32,510 nt of DNA from an uncultured Thomasclavelia sp. (GTDB taxonomy: Bacteria; Bacillota_I; Bacilli_A; Erysipelotrichales; Coprobacillaceae): positions 1-32,510 of the forward strand of contig CAJUOR010000017.1 of the NCBI GenBank assembly GCA_910588165.1, in the 5' to 3' direction. Below the pieces are notes generated by a model. The model was not told the DNA's origin and did not search any database. It worked only from the letters and a program-made list of their open reading frames with translations. Shown here piece after piece: positions 1 to 8,061 of this stretch (positions are counted from its first letter, which is position 1; each line of letters starts with the position of its first letter). The translations under genes and the position numbers were made by a program.

Positions 1-314
1 TTAAAAGTATCAGATACTTTTAATGTTGTTCCGTCAGGACCTGGTGTTGTATTCAAATATTCAACAATTGCTGCTTTCTTTTCAGCATTTGTAGGAGCAC
101 ATTTGGATACCTTATCAACTTCACCTTCAACAAGTGCAGTTGCAAATCCGGCACAGCCAGGAAAACCGCAACCACCACAGTTAGCGCCGGCAAGCATTCC
201 TGTAACAACATCAATACGTGTGTCAACTTCAACTTTTAAGTATTTATCTGCAATTCCTAAAAGTAAACCTAACACGCCACCGATAGCAGCCAAAGCTACA
301 ATTGCATTAATCAT
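1..314 (-). CDS. rnfB: RnfB, ion-translocating ferredoxin:NAD oxidoreductase subunit B (N-terminal part, cut by window edge)
   Basis: RnfB is the peripheral Fe-S subunit of the Rnf complex and passes electrons between ferredoxin and the membrane subunits. The visible 104 residues show the usual start: a hydrophobic N-terminal helix (about residues 3-22), then the 4Fe-4S motif with Cys46, Cys49, Cys54 and Cys72 in the context CGGCGFPGC. The frame is still open at base 1, so the ferredoxin-like C-terminal domains lie outside the window; this is not a truncated gene. The start ATG (314-312) has a strong GGAGG upstream and overlaps the TGA of the preceding small gene as ATGA, which implies translational coupling. 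It is the last visible gene of the rnf operon. Confidence 0.95.
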   Translation of the reverse strand, partial: MINAIVALAAIGGVLGLLLGIADKYLKVEVDTRIDVVTGMLAGANCGGCGFPGCAGFATALVEGEVDKVSKCAPTNAEKKAAIVEYLNTTPGPDGTTLKVSDTF

Positions 315-496
315 TTTGCTTCCTCCTTTTGATGAGCAGGATTGTGTGTACAATCGAATGATTGACAACCATCACATTCTGCTGTTAAGTCCTCACAGCC
401 ACTAGGCCTTGGTGTTTTCCTATTTAACAAATATCCAACAATATAAATAAATACTAACACACCTAGCCAAATAGCTGCAACTAAGAGATTATTCAT
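311..496 (-). CDS. Small single-span membrane protein with four-Cys tail, inside the rnf operon
   Basis: This 61-residue protein matches none of the six standard Rnf subunits. It has one transmembrane helix (about residues 4-24), a basic stretch (NRKTPRP) that predicts a cytoplasmic C-terminus, and a tail with Cys34, Cys41, Cys44 and Cys49 (C-x6-C-x2-C-x4-C). It sits between rnfA (1 bp after the rnfA stop) and rnfB (ATGA overlap), so it is almost certainly co-translated with them. The layout recalls FeoB-associated Cys-rich membrane proteins. By position it could bind an Fe-S cluster or metal next to RnfB, or help cluster assembly; both are inference. The reading frame is well supported, the function is unknown. 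Confidence 0.8.
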   Translation of the reverse strand: MNNLLVAAIWLGVLVFIYIVGYLLNRKTPRPSGCEDLTAECDGCQSFDCTHNPAHQKEEAK

Positions 497-497
497 G

Positions 498-1070
498 TTA
501 TACTAGCCCATTTAAGCCGGCAAATGCACAAGCCATAATAGCTGCCGTAATTAAAGCAATTGGTACACCTTTGAATCCTTCAGGTGTAGATGCGATTTCT
601 AAACGTTCACGAATGGTTGCAAAGACATAGATAACTAATGTGAATCCTAAAGATACCGCAATACCTGCAACGCCTGCTTCTAATAAGTTATAACCGGCAG
701 AGATGTTATCTAAGGCAACACCTAATACAGCACAGTTTGTTGTAATGAGCGGTAAGTAAACACCCATGGCTTTATAAATAGCAGGAGATGTTTTCTTTAA
801 GAACATTTCAACGAATTGGACTAATGAAGCGATAACCAAGATAAAAGTAATTAAATCCATATAGACAATGTCCATAGGTACTAACACATAAGTATATAAA
901 GTATGTGTAATCAATGATGACGCGAAAATAACGAATGTTACGGCAGCTCCCATTGATAATGCACCCTTAGAACTTTTTGAAACACCAAGTAATGGACAAA
1001 CTGCGTAGAATTTACTCAAAACAACGTTATTTACTAACATCAAAGAAATAAATAATGCGAATAATTCCAT
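498..1070 (-). CDS. rnfA: RnfA, integral membrane subunit of the Rnf complex
   Basis: RnfA (190 aa, the usual length) is a six-helix membrane protein. Together with RnfE it forms the half-channel pair that holds the intramembrane [2Fe-2S] cluster of Rnf/Nqr complexes. The expected cluster ligands are visible: Cys25 in KFYAVCPLLG and Cys113 in TTNCAVLG, each in a conserved membrane segment. The start is supported by GAGGTGAAA upstream and lies 2 bp after the rnfE stop. The gene sits between rnfE and the Cys-rich small ORF in one operon. Confidence 0.96.
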   Translation of the reverse strand: MELFALFISLMLVNNVVLSKFYAVCPLLGVSKSSKGALSMGAAVTFVIFASSLITHTLYTYVLVPMDIVYMDLITFILVIASLVQFVEMFLKKTSPAIYKAMGVYLPLITTNCAVLGVALDNISAGYNLLEAGVAGIAVSLGFTLVIYVFATIRERLEIASTPEGFKGVPIALITAAIMACAFAGLNGLV

Positions 1071-1072
1071 CG

Positions 1073-1732
1073 TTATTTCACCTCAACTTTCTGTTGCGCT
1101 TCCGCTTTTTTCTTTTTAGAGATTGAAACTGTTTGAATCACACCAATGATGGTTCCTAATGTTAAGAAAGCACCGGCAGGTTGACTAAATAAGCTAACTG
1201 CATAATCCTTAAAGATTGAAACACTGAAAATAACTTGTTCACTGTTAAATGGATTTAACAATTCTAATCCACCTGTTCCGATTAACTGACGGAAGAAAGA
1301 AATTGTTACAATAGCCAAAGTGTAACCTAAACCCATACCTAACGCATCAATAATAGAATCCATAATTGTATTTTTACTTGCGAAAGATTCAGCTCTTCCT
1401 AAAATAACACAGTTAACAACGATCAATGGAATGAAAACACCTAATGAGTTATATAAAGATAACGCATAGGCATTCATCAACATTTGAACGCATTTAACTA
1501 AAGTTGCAATAATGACAATGTACACAGGAATACGAATTTCTGATGGTACAATATTTCTGATTGCTGAAATAATAATATTTGATAACAATAATACAGCTGT
1601 TACTGCCATACCCATACCAATCGCATTTGTCAGAGTTGTCGTAATGGCAAGCGCTGAACAAAGACCTAATAATAAGCCAAAGATTGGATTTTCAACTGTA
1701 ATTCCTTTTTTGAAAATTTCACTTTTCTTCAT
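1073..1732 (-). CDS. rnfE: RnfE, integral membrane subunit of the Rnf complex
   Basis: RnfE (219 aa) is the inverted-topology partner of RnfA in the membrane core. Cys25 (GLCSALA) and Cys108 (VVNCVILGRAESFA) are the positions expected to complete the [2Fe-2S] site shared with RnfA. The C-terminus ends in a lysine-rich cytoplasmic tail (SISKKKKAEAQQK). The start has AGGTAGG upstream, and the gap to the rnfG stop is 17 bp. No oddities were seen. Confidence 0.96.
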   Translation of the reverse strand: MKKSEIFKKGITVENPIFGLLLGLCSALAITTTLTNAIGMGMAVTAVLLLSNIIISAIRNIVPSEIRIPVYIVIIATLVKCVQMLMNAYALSLYNSLGVFIPLIVVNCVILGRAESFASKNTIMDSIIDALGMGLGYTLAIVTISFFRQLIGTGGLELLNPFNSEQVIFSVSIFKDYAVSLFSQPAGAFLTLGTIIGVIQTVSISKKKKAEAQQKVEVK

Positions 1733-1749
1733 AAGTTCCGCCTACCTTT

Positions 1750-2265
1750 CTATTTATAGTTTTCTTCAAAATGTGCGACTGCTTGACCGATACCTTTAAC
1801 AACAGGTGTAGATGTTACAGTAGCACCTGCTAAAGTATCGATATTATCGTCAATTGTTTTACCGTTAAATTGATCGGAGAATTCCGGTTCGGCAATACGT
1901 GTACCAAATCCGCTTGTTTCTCCATCGTATGATAAAGCGACAAATCCTTGATATGAACCATCTTTGTTGATACCAACTAAGTAAGTTACTTCTCCACCAT
2001 AACCGTTAACACCGACTTTATAAACATAACCTTCAGCTGATCCGCTGATTTTATAAACGTTTTGAATTGGGCTGCCTGAATCAAGTGACACTGTTTCTTC
2101 CGCAAATTCAGCACCCGGATATAATACTTCTAAGCTGTCCTTAACCGCTGCAAGTTTTTGTTCTTCAATGATAGGTTTAGTCATATCATTAACCAAAGAC
2201 AAGCATAAGCCAGATAAACCACTGACGAGGGCTAAGAAAACAACCAATTTTACAATTTTATTCAT
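1750..2265 (-). CDS. rnfG: RnfG, extracytoplasmic covalent-FMN subunit of the Rnf complex
   Basis: RnfG (171 aa) has an N-terminal signal anchor (about residues 4-24) followed by an FMN-binding domain outside the membrane. The flavinylation motif DTLAGATVTS is present, with Thr149 as the predicted FMN-phosphothreonine site that ApbE would modify. Ala occupies the slot before GAT, where Ser or Thr is common. The start ATG (2265) follows GGAGGG. The same motif recurs three times in the neighbouring RnfD tail, so the operon encodes four periplasmic-type FMN domains in all. No apbE gene lies in the window. Confidence 0.95.
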   Translation of the reverse strand: MNKIVKLVVFLALVSGLSGLCLSLVNDMTKPIIEEQKLAAVKDSLEVLYPGAEFAEETVSLDSGSPIQNVYKISGSAEGYVYKVGVNGYGGEVTYLVGINKDGSYQGFVALSYDGETSGFGTRIAEPEFSDQFNGKTIDDNIDTLAGATVTSTPVVKGIGQAVAHFEENYK

Positions 2266-2280
2266 CGTCCAACCCTCCTA

Positions 2281-4413
2281 CTATTGTGCATCAGCAGCTA
2301 CTGCTTTACTGATAGCCTCTACGATACCAGTTGAAGTAAATGTAGCACCTGTTGCCGTATCAATACCACTAATCGCTTCGCTTTCAAATGAACCGGAAAG
2401 AACTGTATCAAAGAAAGCTTTAGCCGCGTCTGCTTTAGAAGCGTCAGCAGGCACTTCACCTTTTTCAATTAAGTCTTTACCGTAGCCTTGCGTTTCACCG
2501 GCATAATCAAGCACCTTCACTGATTCAACAGTTGAACCATTGATTTTAACTTCAACAGTCATTTCACTATTCGCAAAGCCTGTTGTCTTAATAGTATAAA
2601 CACCATTAGGACTCTTATCTAATACAGCATCATAAGCTTCAATTGCTGTGTTAATTGCACCGACGATACCTTTAGATGTCATTGTTGCACCGGTAGCTGT
2701 ATCAATGCCCGCAATTTCATCATAGCTCATTTGACCTTTTAAAACTTTTTCATAGAAAGCTTTTGCCACATCGGCTTTAGAAGCATCAGCAGTTACTTCG
2801 CCTTTTTCAATTAAATCTTTACCATAACCTTCTGTTTCGCCGGCATAGCTTAATACTTTAACAGAAGTTACTTGACGATTAGCTTTATCCATCGTTACTT
2901 CAACTTGCATTTTTGAAGATTGATTAAAGCCTTGTCCACGAACAACGTAAACATTGCCGTTAGCACTCACGATTGGATCATTTTCTTTTTCTTCAATAGC
3001 ACCTTTTAACGCATTGACAATACCATTTGAAGTCATTGTTGCGCCGGTAGCTGTATCAATACCATCTAAATCCGCTTTAGTTATTGGATTTGCGAAGATA
3101 CTGTCATTGAATTTCTTAGCTGCATCGGCTTTAGAAGCATCTGCAGGTACTTCACCTTTTTCAATTAAATCTTTACCGTAACCTTCTGTTTCACCTGCAT
3201 AGTTAAGAGCTTTAACAGAAGTGATTGTATCACCGTCAAATGTGACTTCTAATTCTACATTACCGCCAAAACCTCTTGAAGCGACAACATAAACATTACC
3301 GTTTTTGCTGATAACTTCATAGTTCTTTTCAGGTACAGCAGGTTTTTCAGGTTCTTTAACCGGTTCTTCTAAAGTTGTTGAAATAGCACCGACTGTTCCA
3401 ATGGAAATAATAAACGTAACCGCAAGTACAAGCCATTGTTTAACCATTTTCTGATTTGTACGGCCTAATGTAAAGTTATCAATCATCGGCGTAAACATAT
3501 TCATGATTAAGATTGAGAATAAAACACCTTCAGGATAGTTAGCTTTATAACGAATCAACATCGTAATAAAACCTAAACCAATACCGTAGATAACTTTACC
3601 TAATGGGCTTGTAGGTGAAGTAACCGGGTCAGTTGCCATAAAGACAGCCCCAAATACGACACCACCTAAAGCTAAATGCGTTAACATATTTGTGATTGGA
3701 TCTAAACCACATACCGCACCCTGAACAAAGGCAGATACTAAAACTGTGCCTAAGTAAGCTAAAGGAATTCTGTAATCTATAATTTTACGCCAAACTAAAA
3801 CGACGCATAGCAACAAAATTAAAATTGTGAAAGTTTCACCTAAAGTTCCACCATACATTCCGGTGAATAATGAGCCAAGACTCATATCTAATTCACCCAT
3901 GAAGTTTGTTCCGCTTAATAATGTTAATGGTGTTGCTCCACTTGTTGTATCAATACCCAAGTTAGTTGTTAATTGAGCACCAAATGAAAGGTGAACAACA
4001 ACACGTCCGACTAATGCCGGGTTAAAAATGTTTTGTCCAAAGCCTCCATAGATAAGCTTTCCAAAGAAAATAGCAATAAATGAACCGATAACCACAACAT
4101 AATATGGTGTTCCTACCGGTAAAGTCAACGCAAAGATAATTGATGTTACCAATGGGAATGAATTTTTCAATTCTTTAACTACATTTTCTTTCTTAGAAAC
4201 TTTGAAGAATACACATTCAGTAATCAACGCTGTTACTACTGAAAGTACATGAATCATAATGGCATGAATACCATATTCCGAACCACGTGTGAAATTATAC
4301 ACAACTGAAGCAACAGACACCACTAAAAGTGTGAGTGTTAATTCATTCATGATTTGATTTGTGCTAAGTTTACGACGATAGTTCGGTGATGTTCTCTTTA
4401 AACTAATTTTCAT
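2281..4413 (-). CDS. rnfD: RnfD fused to three tandem FMN-binding domains
   Basis: Residues 1 to about 350 are a normal NqrB/RnfD membrane core, with its own covalent FMN motif DTTSGATPLT (Thr161). Typical RnfD ends near 300-350 residues; this protein continues to 710. After a final helix (about 325-348, preceded by Lys and followed by an acidic/Pro linker) come three FMN-binding domains at about 363-475, 479-597 and 602-706. Each has the flavinylation motif DTATGAT (Thr459, Thr577, Thr691) and a near-identical segment around YAGET-GYGKDLIEKGEV. Positive-inside reasoning puts the tail outside the cell. ApbE-dependent modification would give four flavins on this subunit. The start ATG has AGGGGG upstream, and 12 bp separate it from the rnfC stop. 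The fusion frame is uninterrupted. Confidence 0.95.
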   Translation of the reverse strand: MKISLKRTSPNYRRKLSTNQIMNELTLTLLVVSVASVVYNFTRGSEYGIHAIMIHVLSVVTALITECVFFKVSKKENVVKELKNSFPLVTSIIFALTLPVGTPYYVVVIGSFIAIFFGKLIYGGFGQNIFNPALVGRVVVHLSFGAQLTTNLGIDTTSGATPLTLLSGTNFMGELDMSLGSLFTGMYGGTLGETFTILILLLCVVLVWRKIIDYRIPLAYLGTVLVSAFVQGAVCGLDPITNMLTHLALGGVVFGAVFMATDPVTSPTSPLGKVIYGIGLGFITMLIRYKANYPEGVLFSILIMNMFTPMIDNFTLGRTNQKMVKQWLVLAVTFIISIGTVGAISTTLEEPVKEPEKPAVPEKNYEVISKNGNVYVVASRGFGGNVELEVTFDGDTITSVKALNYAGETEGYGKDLIEKGEVPADASKADAAKKFNDSIFANPITKADLDGIDTATGATMTSNGIVNALKGAIEEKENDPIVSANGNVYVVRGQGFNQSSKMQVEVTMDKANRQVTSVKVLSYAGETEGYGKDLIEKGEVTADASKADVAKAFYEKVLKGQMSYDEIAGIDTATGATMTSKGIVGAINTAIEAYDAVLDKSPNGVYTIKTTGFANSEMTVEVKINGSTVESVKVLDYAGETQGYGKDLIEKGEVPADASKADAAKAFFDTVLSGSFESEAISGIDTATGATFTSTGIVEAISKAVAADAQ

Positions 4414-4425
4414 CTTCCTATCCCC

Positions 4426-5745
4426 CTATTTCTTCTTAGCCGCTGCGTTTTTCTTGATATTTGCAAGATTGACACGACGTTTCGCTTTAGAAACAAAATC
4501 AGTCACTTCAATCTTAGATGGGCAGATGTAAGTACACATACCACATTCTATACAGCGCATAACATCTAATTTTTCTAACATTTCAACATCAGCTCTTTTT
4601 TCTGCCTGAATAATTTTTACCGGCTGCAAATGAGCTGGACAATGTGATGTACATTCTCCACATTTAAGACATGGTAATGATTCAATATTTTCACGAATCA
4701 TACATGTCACGCTATTGGTATATGAGCTAATAACAAATTGATCGTTCATAACAGATTTTCCCATCATTGGTCCACCTGATAAAACAAAGCCGTCAGAAGC
4801 ATCAGCATATCCGCCAATAGCTTCAATAATTTGATTAAATGGTGTTCCTACAACAACTTCAACGTTTTGCGGATCTTTAACACCGTTACCGGAAACAGTC
4901 ACAATACGTTTGGTAATGGCTTCACCATTGCGAATACCTTTTGACAAAGCGATAGCTGTAGACGCATTATTAACAATAACGCCAACTTCACTAGGGAAAC
5001 GATCGTAATCTTTCTTTGTCAATTGCTTAACAAGCGTACGTTCCCAACCCATTGGATAAACATCAGGCACTTCTTTAACTTCAATACCTGGATAGTTAGC
5101 TACTTCAGCATTTAAAAGTGCCAATAAGTCAGGTTTTCCTTTTTTAATAGCAATCACTGCCAAAGAAGCATCAGCCGCTTTCTTCATCAATGAAACACCA
5201 TCGAATAATGCTTTCACATCACGCTTCATTGCAACATGGTCACTTGTAATAAATGGTTCACATTCAACCCCATTAATAACAACAGTCGTAATATTTTGCA
5301 CATTTCCGTACTTGATGTATGTAGGGAATCCAGAGCCACCCAAGCCAACAAGTCCCAACTCTTTCATGGCATCAACAATCTCTTGTGCACTCATAGCCTC
5401 AACATCAGCGATGTCTAAAACCTTAACAGTTTCGTTTTGACCATCATTTTCAATCACAACATGGTTTTGAGGACGACCGGTTGCATGCATACGTTTTTCA
5501 AATCCTTTTACAGTTCCTGAAATCGGACTGTAAATCGGTACATACATATCCTTGCGTGTTGCTAATTTTGTCCCAACACAAACATGATCTCCTTCTGCCA
5601 CGTGGATATCAAACTGAGTTGCGGTACCAATGACTAAAGGAACATAAACACATTCAGGTGCATCAATGACCTTAATTGGCTTATCTTTAGTCAAGCCTTT
5701 TTGTCCATCTAATTTAACTCTACCGAGTCCTGATAAAAAAGACAT
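4426..5745 (-). CDS. rnfC: RnfC, NADH-interacting flavo-Fe-S subunit of the Rnf complex
   Basis: RnfC (439 aa) is the cytoplasmic subunit where NAD(H) reacts. It has an N-terminal barrel-sandwich segment (about 30-85), the NuoF-like glycine-rich FMN/NADH region (GLGGSGFPTYIKY, from about 134) and an SLBB-like middle. Two ferredoxin-type 4Fe-4S motifs follow at Cys359/362/365/369 and Cys398/401/404/408. It lacks the long Ala-rich C-terminal repeats of proteobacterial RnfC. The start ATG (5745) follows GGAGG. It is the first gene of the operon, with a promoter directly upstream. Confidence 0.96.
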   Translation of the reverse strand: MSFLSGLGRVKLDGQKGLTKDKPIKVIDAPECVYVPLVIGTATQFDIHVAEGDHVCVGTKLATRKDMYVPIYSPISGTVKGFEKRMHATGRPQNHVVIENDGQNETVKVLDIADVEAMSAQEIVDAMKELGLVGLGGSGFPTYIKYGNVQNITTVVINGVECEPFITSDHVAMKRDVKALFDGVSLMKKAADASLAVIAIKKGKPDLLALLNAEVANYPGIEVKEVPDVYPMGWERTLVKQLTKKDYDRFPSEVGVIVNNASTAIALSKGIRNGEAITKRIVTVSGNGVKDPQNVEVVVGTPFNQIIEAIGGYADASDGFVLSGGPMMGKSVMNDQFVISSYTNSVTCMIRENIESLPCLKCGECTSHCPAHLQPVKIIQAEKRADVEMLEKLDVMRCIECGMCTYICPSKIEVTDFVSKAKRRVNLANIKKNAAAKKK

Positions 5746-5781
5746 AGTTCTCCTCCACTCCTTTAAATTTTATACCCATCT

Positions 5782-5810
5782 ATTATAACATTTTTATAGG
5801 TAAATGGAAG
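5782..5810 (-). promoter_or_regulatory. Promoter of the rnf operon
   Basis: The -10 box is a perfect TATAAT (complement of 5782-5787) with an extended TGT in front. A 17 bp spacer leads to a weak -35, CTTCCA (5805-5810). It lies 36 bp upstream of the rnfC start and just after the terminator of the upstream gene. Confidence 0.65.
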
Positions 5811-5825
5811 TCTTTTTCATGTAAT

Positions 5826-5860
5826 AAAAAAAAAGAGTAAAAGTCTTTAACTTTTTACTC
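5826..5860 (-). terminator. Intrinsic terminator after the RlmD-like gene
   Basis: A hairpin formed by GAGTAAAA-type arms (5851-5860 and 5835-5845) is followed by a run of nine T on the minus strand. The 5' arm overlaps the stop codon of the RlmD-like gene. It separates that transcript from the rnf operon. Confidence 0.85.
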
Positions 5861-7196
5861 ATTTTTTCCTTGTCATCATCGCAACAACGCTCACACCAGA
5901 GCCATTAGGGTTCGCATCTAAAGCAATAATCTTGTTTAATTGGTAAAAATTTGTTAATTGTGAAATATTTTTAGCTAACATAGATACATGGTCACTTTCA
6001 ATTAACAGATATTTTATTTTGGAAGCATTGATACTATCTACTAAAGCTTCATTCATCTTAAAGCGGTCTAAATGAATCATCGCTAAATCATAATGATTTC
6101 TTTTCGATAAGACCGTGAATAAATTTTCAATTCTTCCATCTTCATAAACAGCGTTTTCTCTATTTTGCAAACGAGCATTGTTATTGGCATCAAGAACGTT
6201 GATTTTACTGATGTCAATCCCGCGAATTTCGTATTTTTCATCTAATCCAAGCGAATATAAACCGATGCCACAGCCAAGCTCAATAATCTTAGCGACATCT
6301 TCCGGAATTAAGCTTGCTAATGTTTTAGCTATTCTTAAAGCGTGTAGACGATATACCGGGAAATCAGATTTACTTGAAATAGAGAATTTCTTTTGCATAA
6401 AAATCTGTTCCATCATGCCTTTATGACTACCATAGCGATATTCATAACGCGAAGCATCAAAATCTTGTTTTTTTGTTGTGTTGATAGTTACAATGATGCT
6501 TTTAACTTCTTCAAACTTAGAAATGACTTCAATTGCTCTATCCGGCAATCTGTCTAGCCCTGTTACAAAGATTAACTGTAATCCCGCATCAAATTCTCTA
6601 ACCGTTAAAAAGCGGACACCTTTTTTCTTTAAATCATCGTATGCGTGTAAGTGCATTTCATTTAATACTTGTTCTAATTTGGCTAAACAGCCATTGATGC
6701 GTTTAGACTGCATCGGACAATCTGACATCAATGTTAAAAACTTAGATTCTCTTTGATAGATTCCGAAAGTTAAACGATCATTAAAATTAACAACCGGTAA
6801 ACGAACGACGTTTCGAATACCTAACTGCTGTCCGGCAGGTACAACCGGTTCAAATTCTGTATGTTCAAAGGCTTTACCGACATACTTTGCAAATGTATCT
6901 TTAACTAACTGATATTTGTTTTCCAATTGACTTGGGTAATCTAAAATCATCAGCGGGCACCCTAAACAATCCTTCTGATATCTGCATTTAGCTTTAATAC
7001 GATGCGATGAAGGCACAATAACTTTCTTTAATGAACCAATTTTATATTTTGTTTCATTGCGGGTAATTTCAATCGCAACCTCTTCACCCGGTAAGGCCCC
7101 CTGGATAAAAGTAATTTTTTTATCTAAATAGGCAATACCTTCTCCGTTAATTCCAAGTTTTTTAACTGTTGCTTTCACTGTTGCTGGTTCTCTCAT
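5859..7196 (-). CDS. TrmA/RlmD (RumA)-family protein, predicted catalytically inactive as a uracil-C5 methyltransferase
   Basis: The 445 aa protein has the full RumA layout: N-terminal TRAM domain (about 1-60), 4Fe-4S ligands Cys71, Cys77, Cys80 and Cys160, a central RNA-binding domain and a C-terminal SAM-binding domain with IIELGCGIG (314-322). The chemistry residues are gone. The motif usually DPPR reads HLDR (about 385-388). Aligning the usual SCNP..LARD to SDHV..LAKN puts Asp402 where the nucleophilic Cys should be, and the HVE general-base motif aligns to GVS (Ser436). Seen directly: these substitutions in an intact frame. Inference: it may bind RNA and SAM without m5U chemistry, or do another reaction. 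The start has GGAGG, and the gene overlaps the upstream YihY-like gene by 35 bp. Confidence 0.85.
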   Translation of the reverse strand: MREPATVKATVKKLGINGEGIAYLDKKITFIQGALPGEEVAIEITRNETKYKIGSLKKVIVPSSHRIKAKCRYQKDCLGCPLMILDYPSQLENKYQLVKDTFAKYVGKAFEHTEFEPVVPAGQQLGIRNVVRLPVVNFNDRLTFGIYQRESKFLTLMSDCPMQSKRINGCLAKLEQVLNEMHLHAYDDLKKKGVRFLTVREFDAGLQLIFVTGLDRLPDRAIEVISKFEEVKSIIVTINTTKKQDFDASRYEYRYGSHKGMMEQIFMQKKFSISSKSDFPVYRLHALRIAKTLASLIPEDVAKIIELGCGIGLYSLGLDEKYEIRGIDISKINVLDANNNARLQNRENAVYEDGRIENLFTVLSKRNHYDLAMIHLDRFKMNEALVDSINASKIKYLLIESDHVSMLAKNISQLTNFYQLNKIIALDANPNGSGVSVVAMMTRKK

Positions 7197-7980
7197 AGCT
7201 AACCTCCTTCGTTTTATTTTCTAAATAGACAACACTACTAAAACATATTCCAAAATAAATTACACGACTCATCCAATTCAACATAATCAATAAGGCAGCC
7301 ATATTAGCAAGCGGACCGTAAATTGTATTGTAAGTTGCGGCATTACTGAATAAACGTATAAAAATAATTAAGCCTGAAATTCCTATCGCAGAAACTAATG
7401 AGCCTAAACAGCCTGCCCTGAAGCCGGGCCAAATAGACGGTACAATCATATTGATTAAAAACATCAAGACAAAAATAATCCCAAACGAAACTAAATACTT
7501 ACTTAATTTCGCTAAAGATAACCAATCCAAAACAATGGTTAAACTCGGTAAAATACCAATCGCCATCACGATAAGCGTTGCGAATAAGACAAAAGCTATC
7601 GTATTCCAAACAGCGTTTAAACGATGTCTGACTAAACTGATGTTGTCTTTAGGGATTTCGTAAAGACTATCCGCTTCTTTCTTTAACCGATAAATCCCTC
7701 GACTTGAAACAATCAAACACAAGACAATCGCCAATAAAGAAAAGTAGTTTTGATTGGTTTTTGTCAAATAGTTAATAATCATCTCTATTAAATCACTCGA
7801 AAAATATCTTGACAGTGACTTTTCGATTAAATTCACATTATAATGCAAAGATTTGAATGATACAACCATCAAAGTCAGAATAGGTACAGCAGACAAAATA
7901 ATATAATAAGACAAACTTGTCGTATGTAATGATGATATTTTCTGCCTATATTTATATAAAGCCTTTAAAAAATAATTCAA
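7162..7980 (-). CDS. YihY/BrkB-family (UPF0761) integral membrane protein
   Basis: The 272 aa protein has about six transmembrane helices and the YihY family opening, in which an N-terminal amphipathic stretch leads to TTSLSYYIILSAVPILTL. The conserved region near YNTIYGPLANMAALLIMLNW marks the family near the C-terminus. Function is not established; the old ribonuclease BN label for this family is wrong. The start is TTG (7980-7978) with AGGAGA about 9 bp upstream. It overlaps the RlmD-like gene by 35 bp and follows a terminator, so it may have its own weak promoter or rely on readthrough. Confidence 0.88.
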   Translation of the reverse strand: MNYFLKALYKYRQKISSLHTTSLSYYIILSAVPILTLMVVSFKSLHYNVNLIEKSLSRYFSSDLIEMIINYLTKTNQNYFSLLAIVLCLIVSSRGIYRLKKEADSLYEIPKDNISLVRHRLNAVWNTIAFVLFATLIVMAIGILPSLTIVLDWLSLAKLSKYLVSFGIIFVLMFLINMIVPSIWPGFRAGCLGSLVSAIGISGLIIFIRLFSNAATYNTIYGPLANMAALLIMLNWMSRVIYFGICFSSVVYLENKTKEVSYERTSNSESNS

Positions 7981-7997
7981 GCTATAATCTCCTTTTA

Positions 7998-8031
7998 AAA
8001 AAGAGGCTAGTTCTCCAAAAGACCTGCCTCT
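7998..8031 (-). terminator. Intrinsic terminator after the CNNM/CBS gene
   Basis: On the minus strand AGAGGC (8031-8026) pairs with GCCTCT (8007-8002), followed by a T run. It lies between the stop of the HlyC/CorC-like gene and the start of the YihY-like gene. Confidence 0.75.
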
Positions 8032-8061
8032 ACCTTGACAATAAAAGTTTTAATTTGAGAA

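Noticed and set aside
1..314. rnfB as a truncated pseudogene.
   Set aside because: The frame is open to the window edge and all N-terminal motifs are intact; only the window ends.
103..405. Long + strand frames opposite rnfB, rnfD, hisS and other genes.
   Set aside because: They mirror the codon pattern of strong minus-strand genes, lack ribosome sites and give low-complexity Ser/Pro/Ile-rich products.
2281..3330. The repeated DNA in the rnfD 3' half as a mobile or CRISPR-like repeat.
   Set aside because: The repeats are in-frame protein domains with conserved FMN motifs. Spacing is about 114-118 codons, and divergence fits old tandem duplication.
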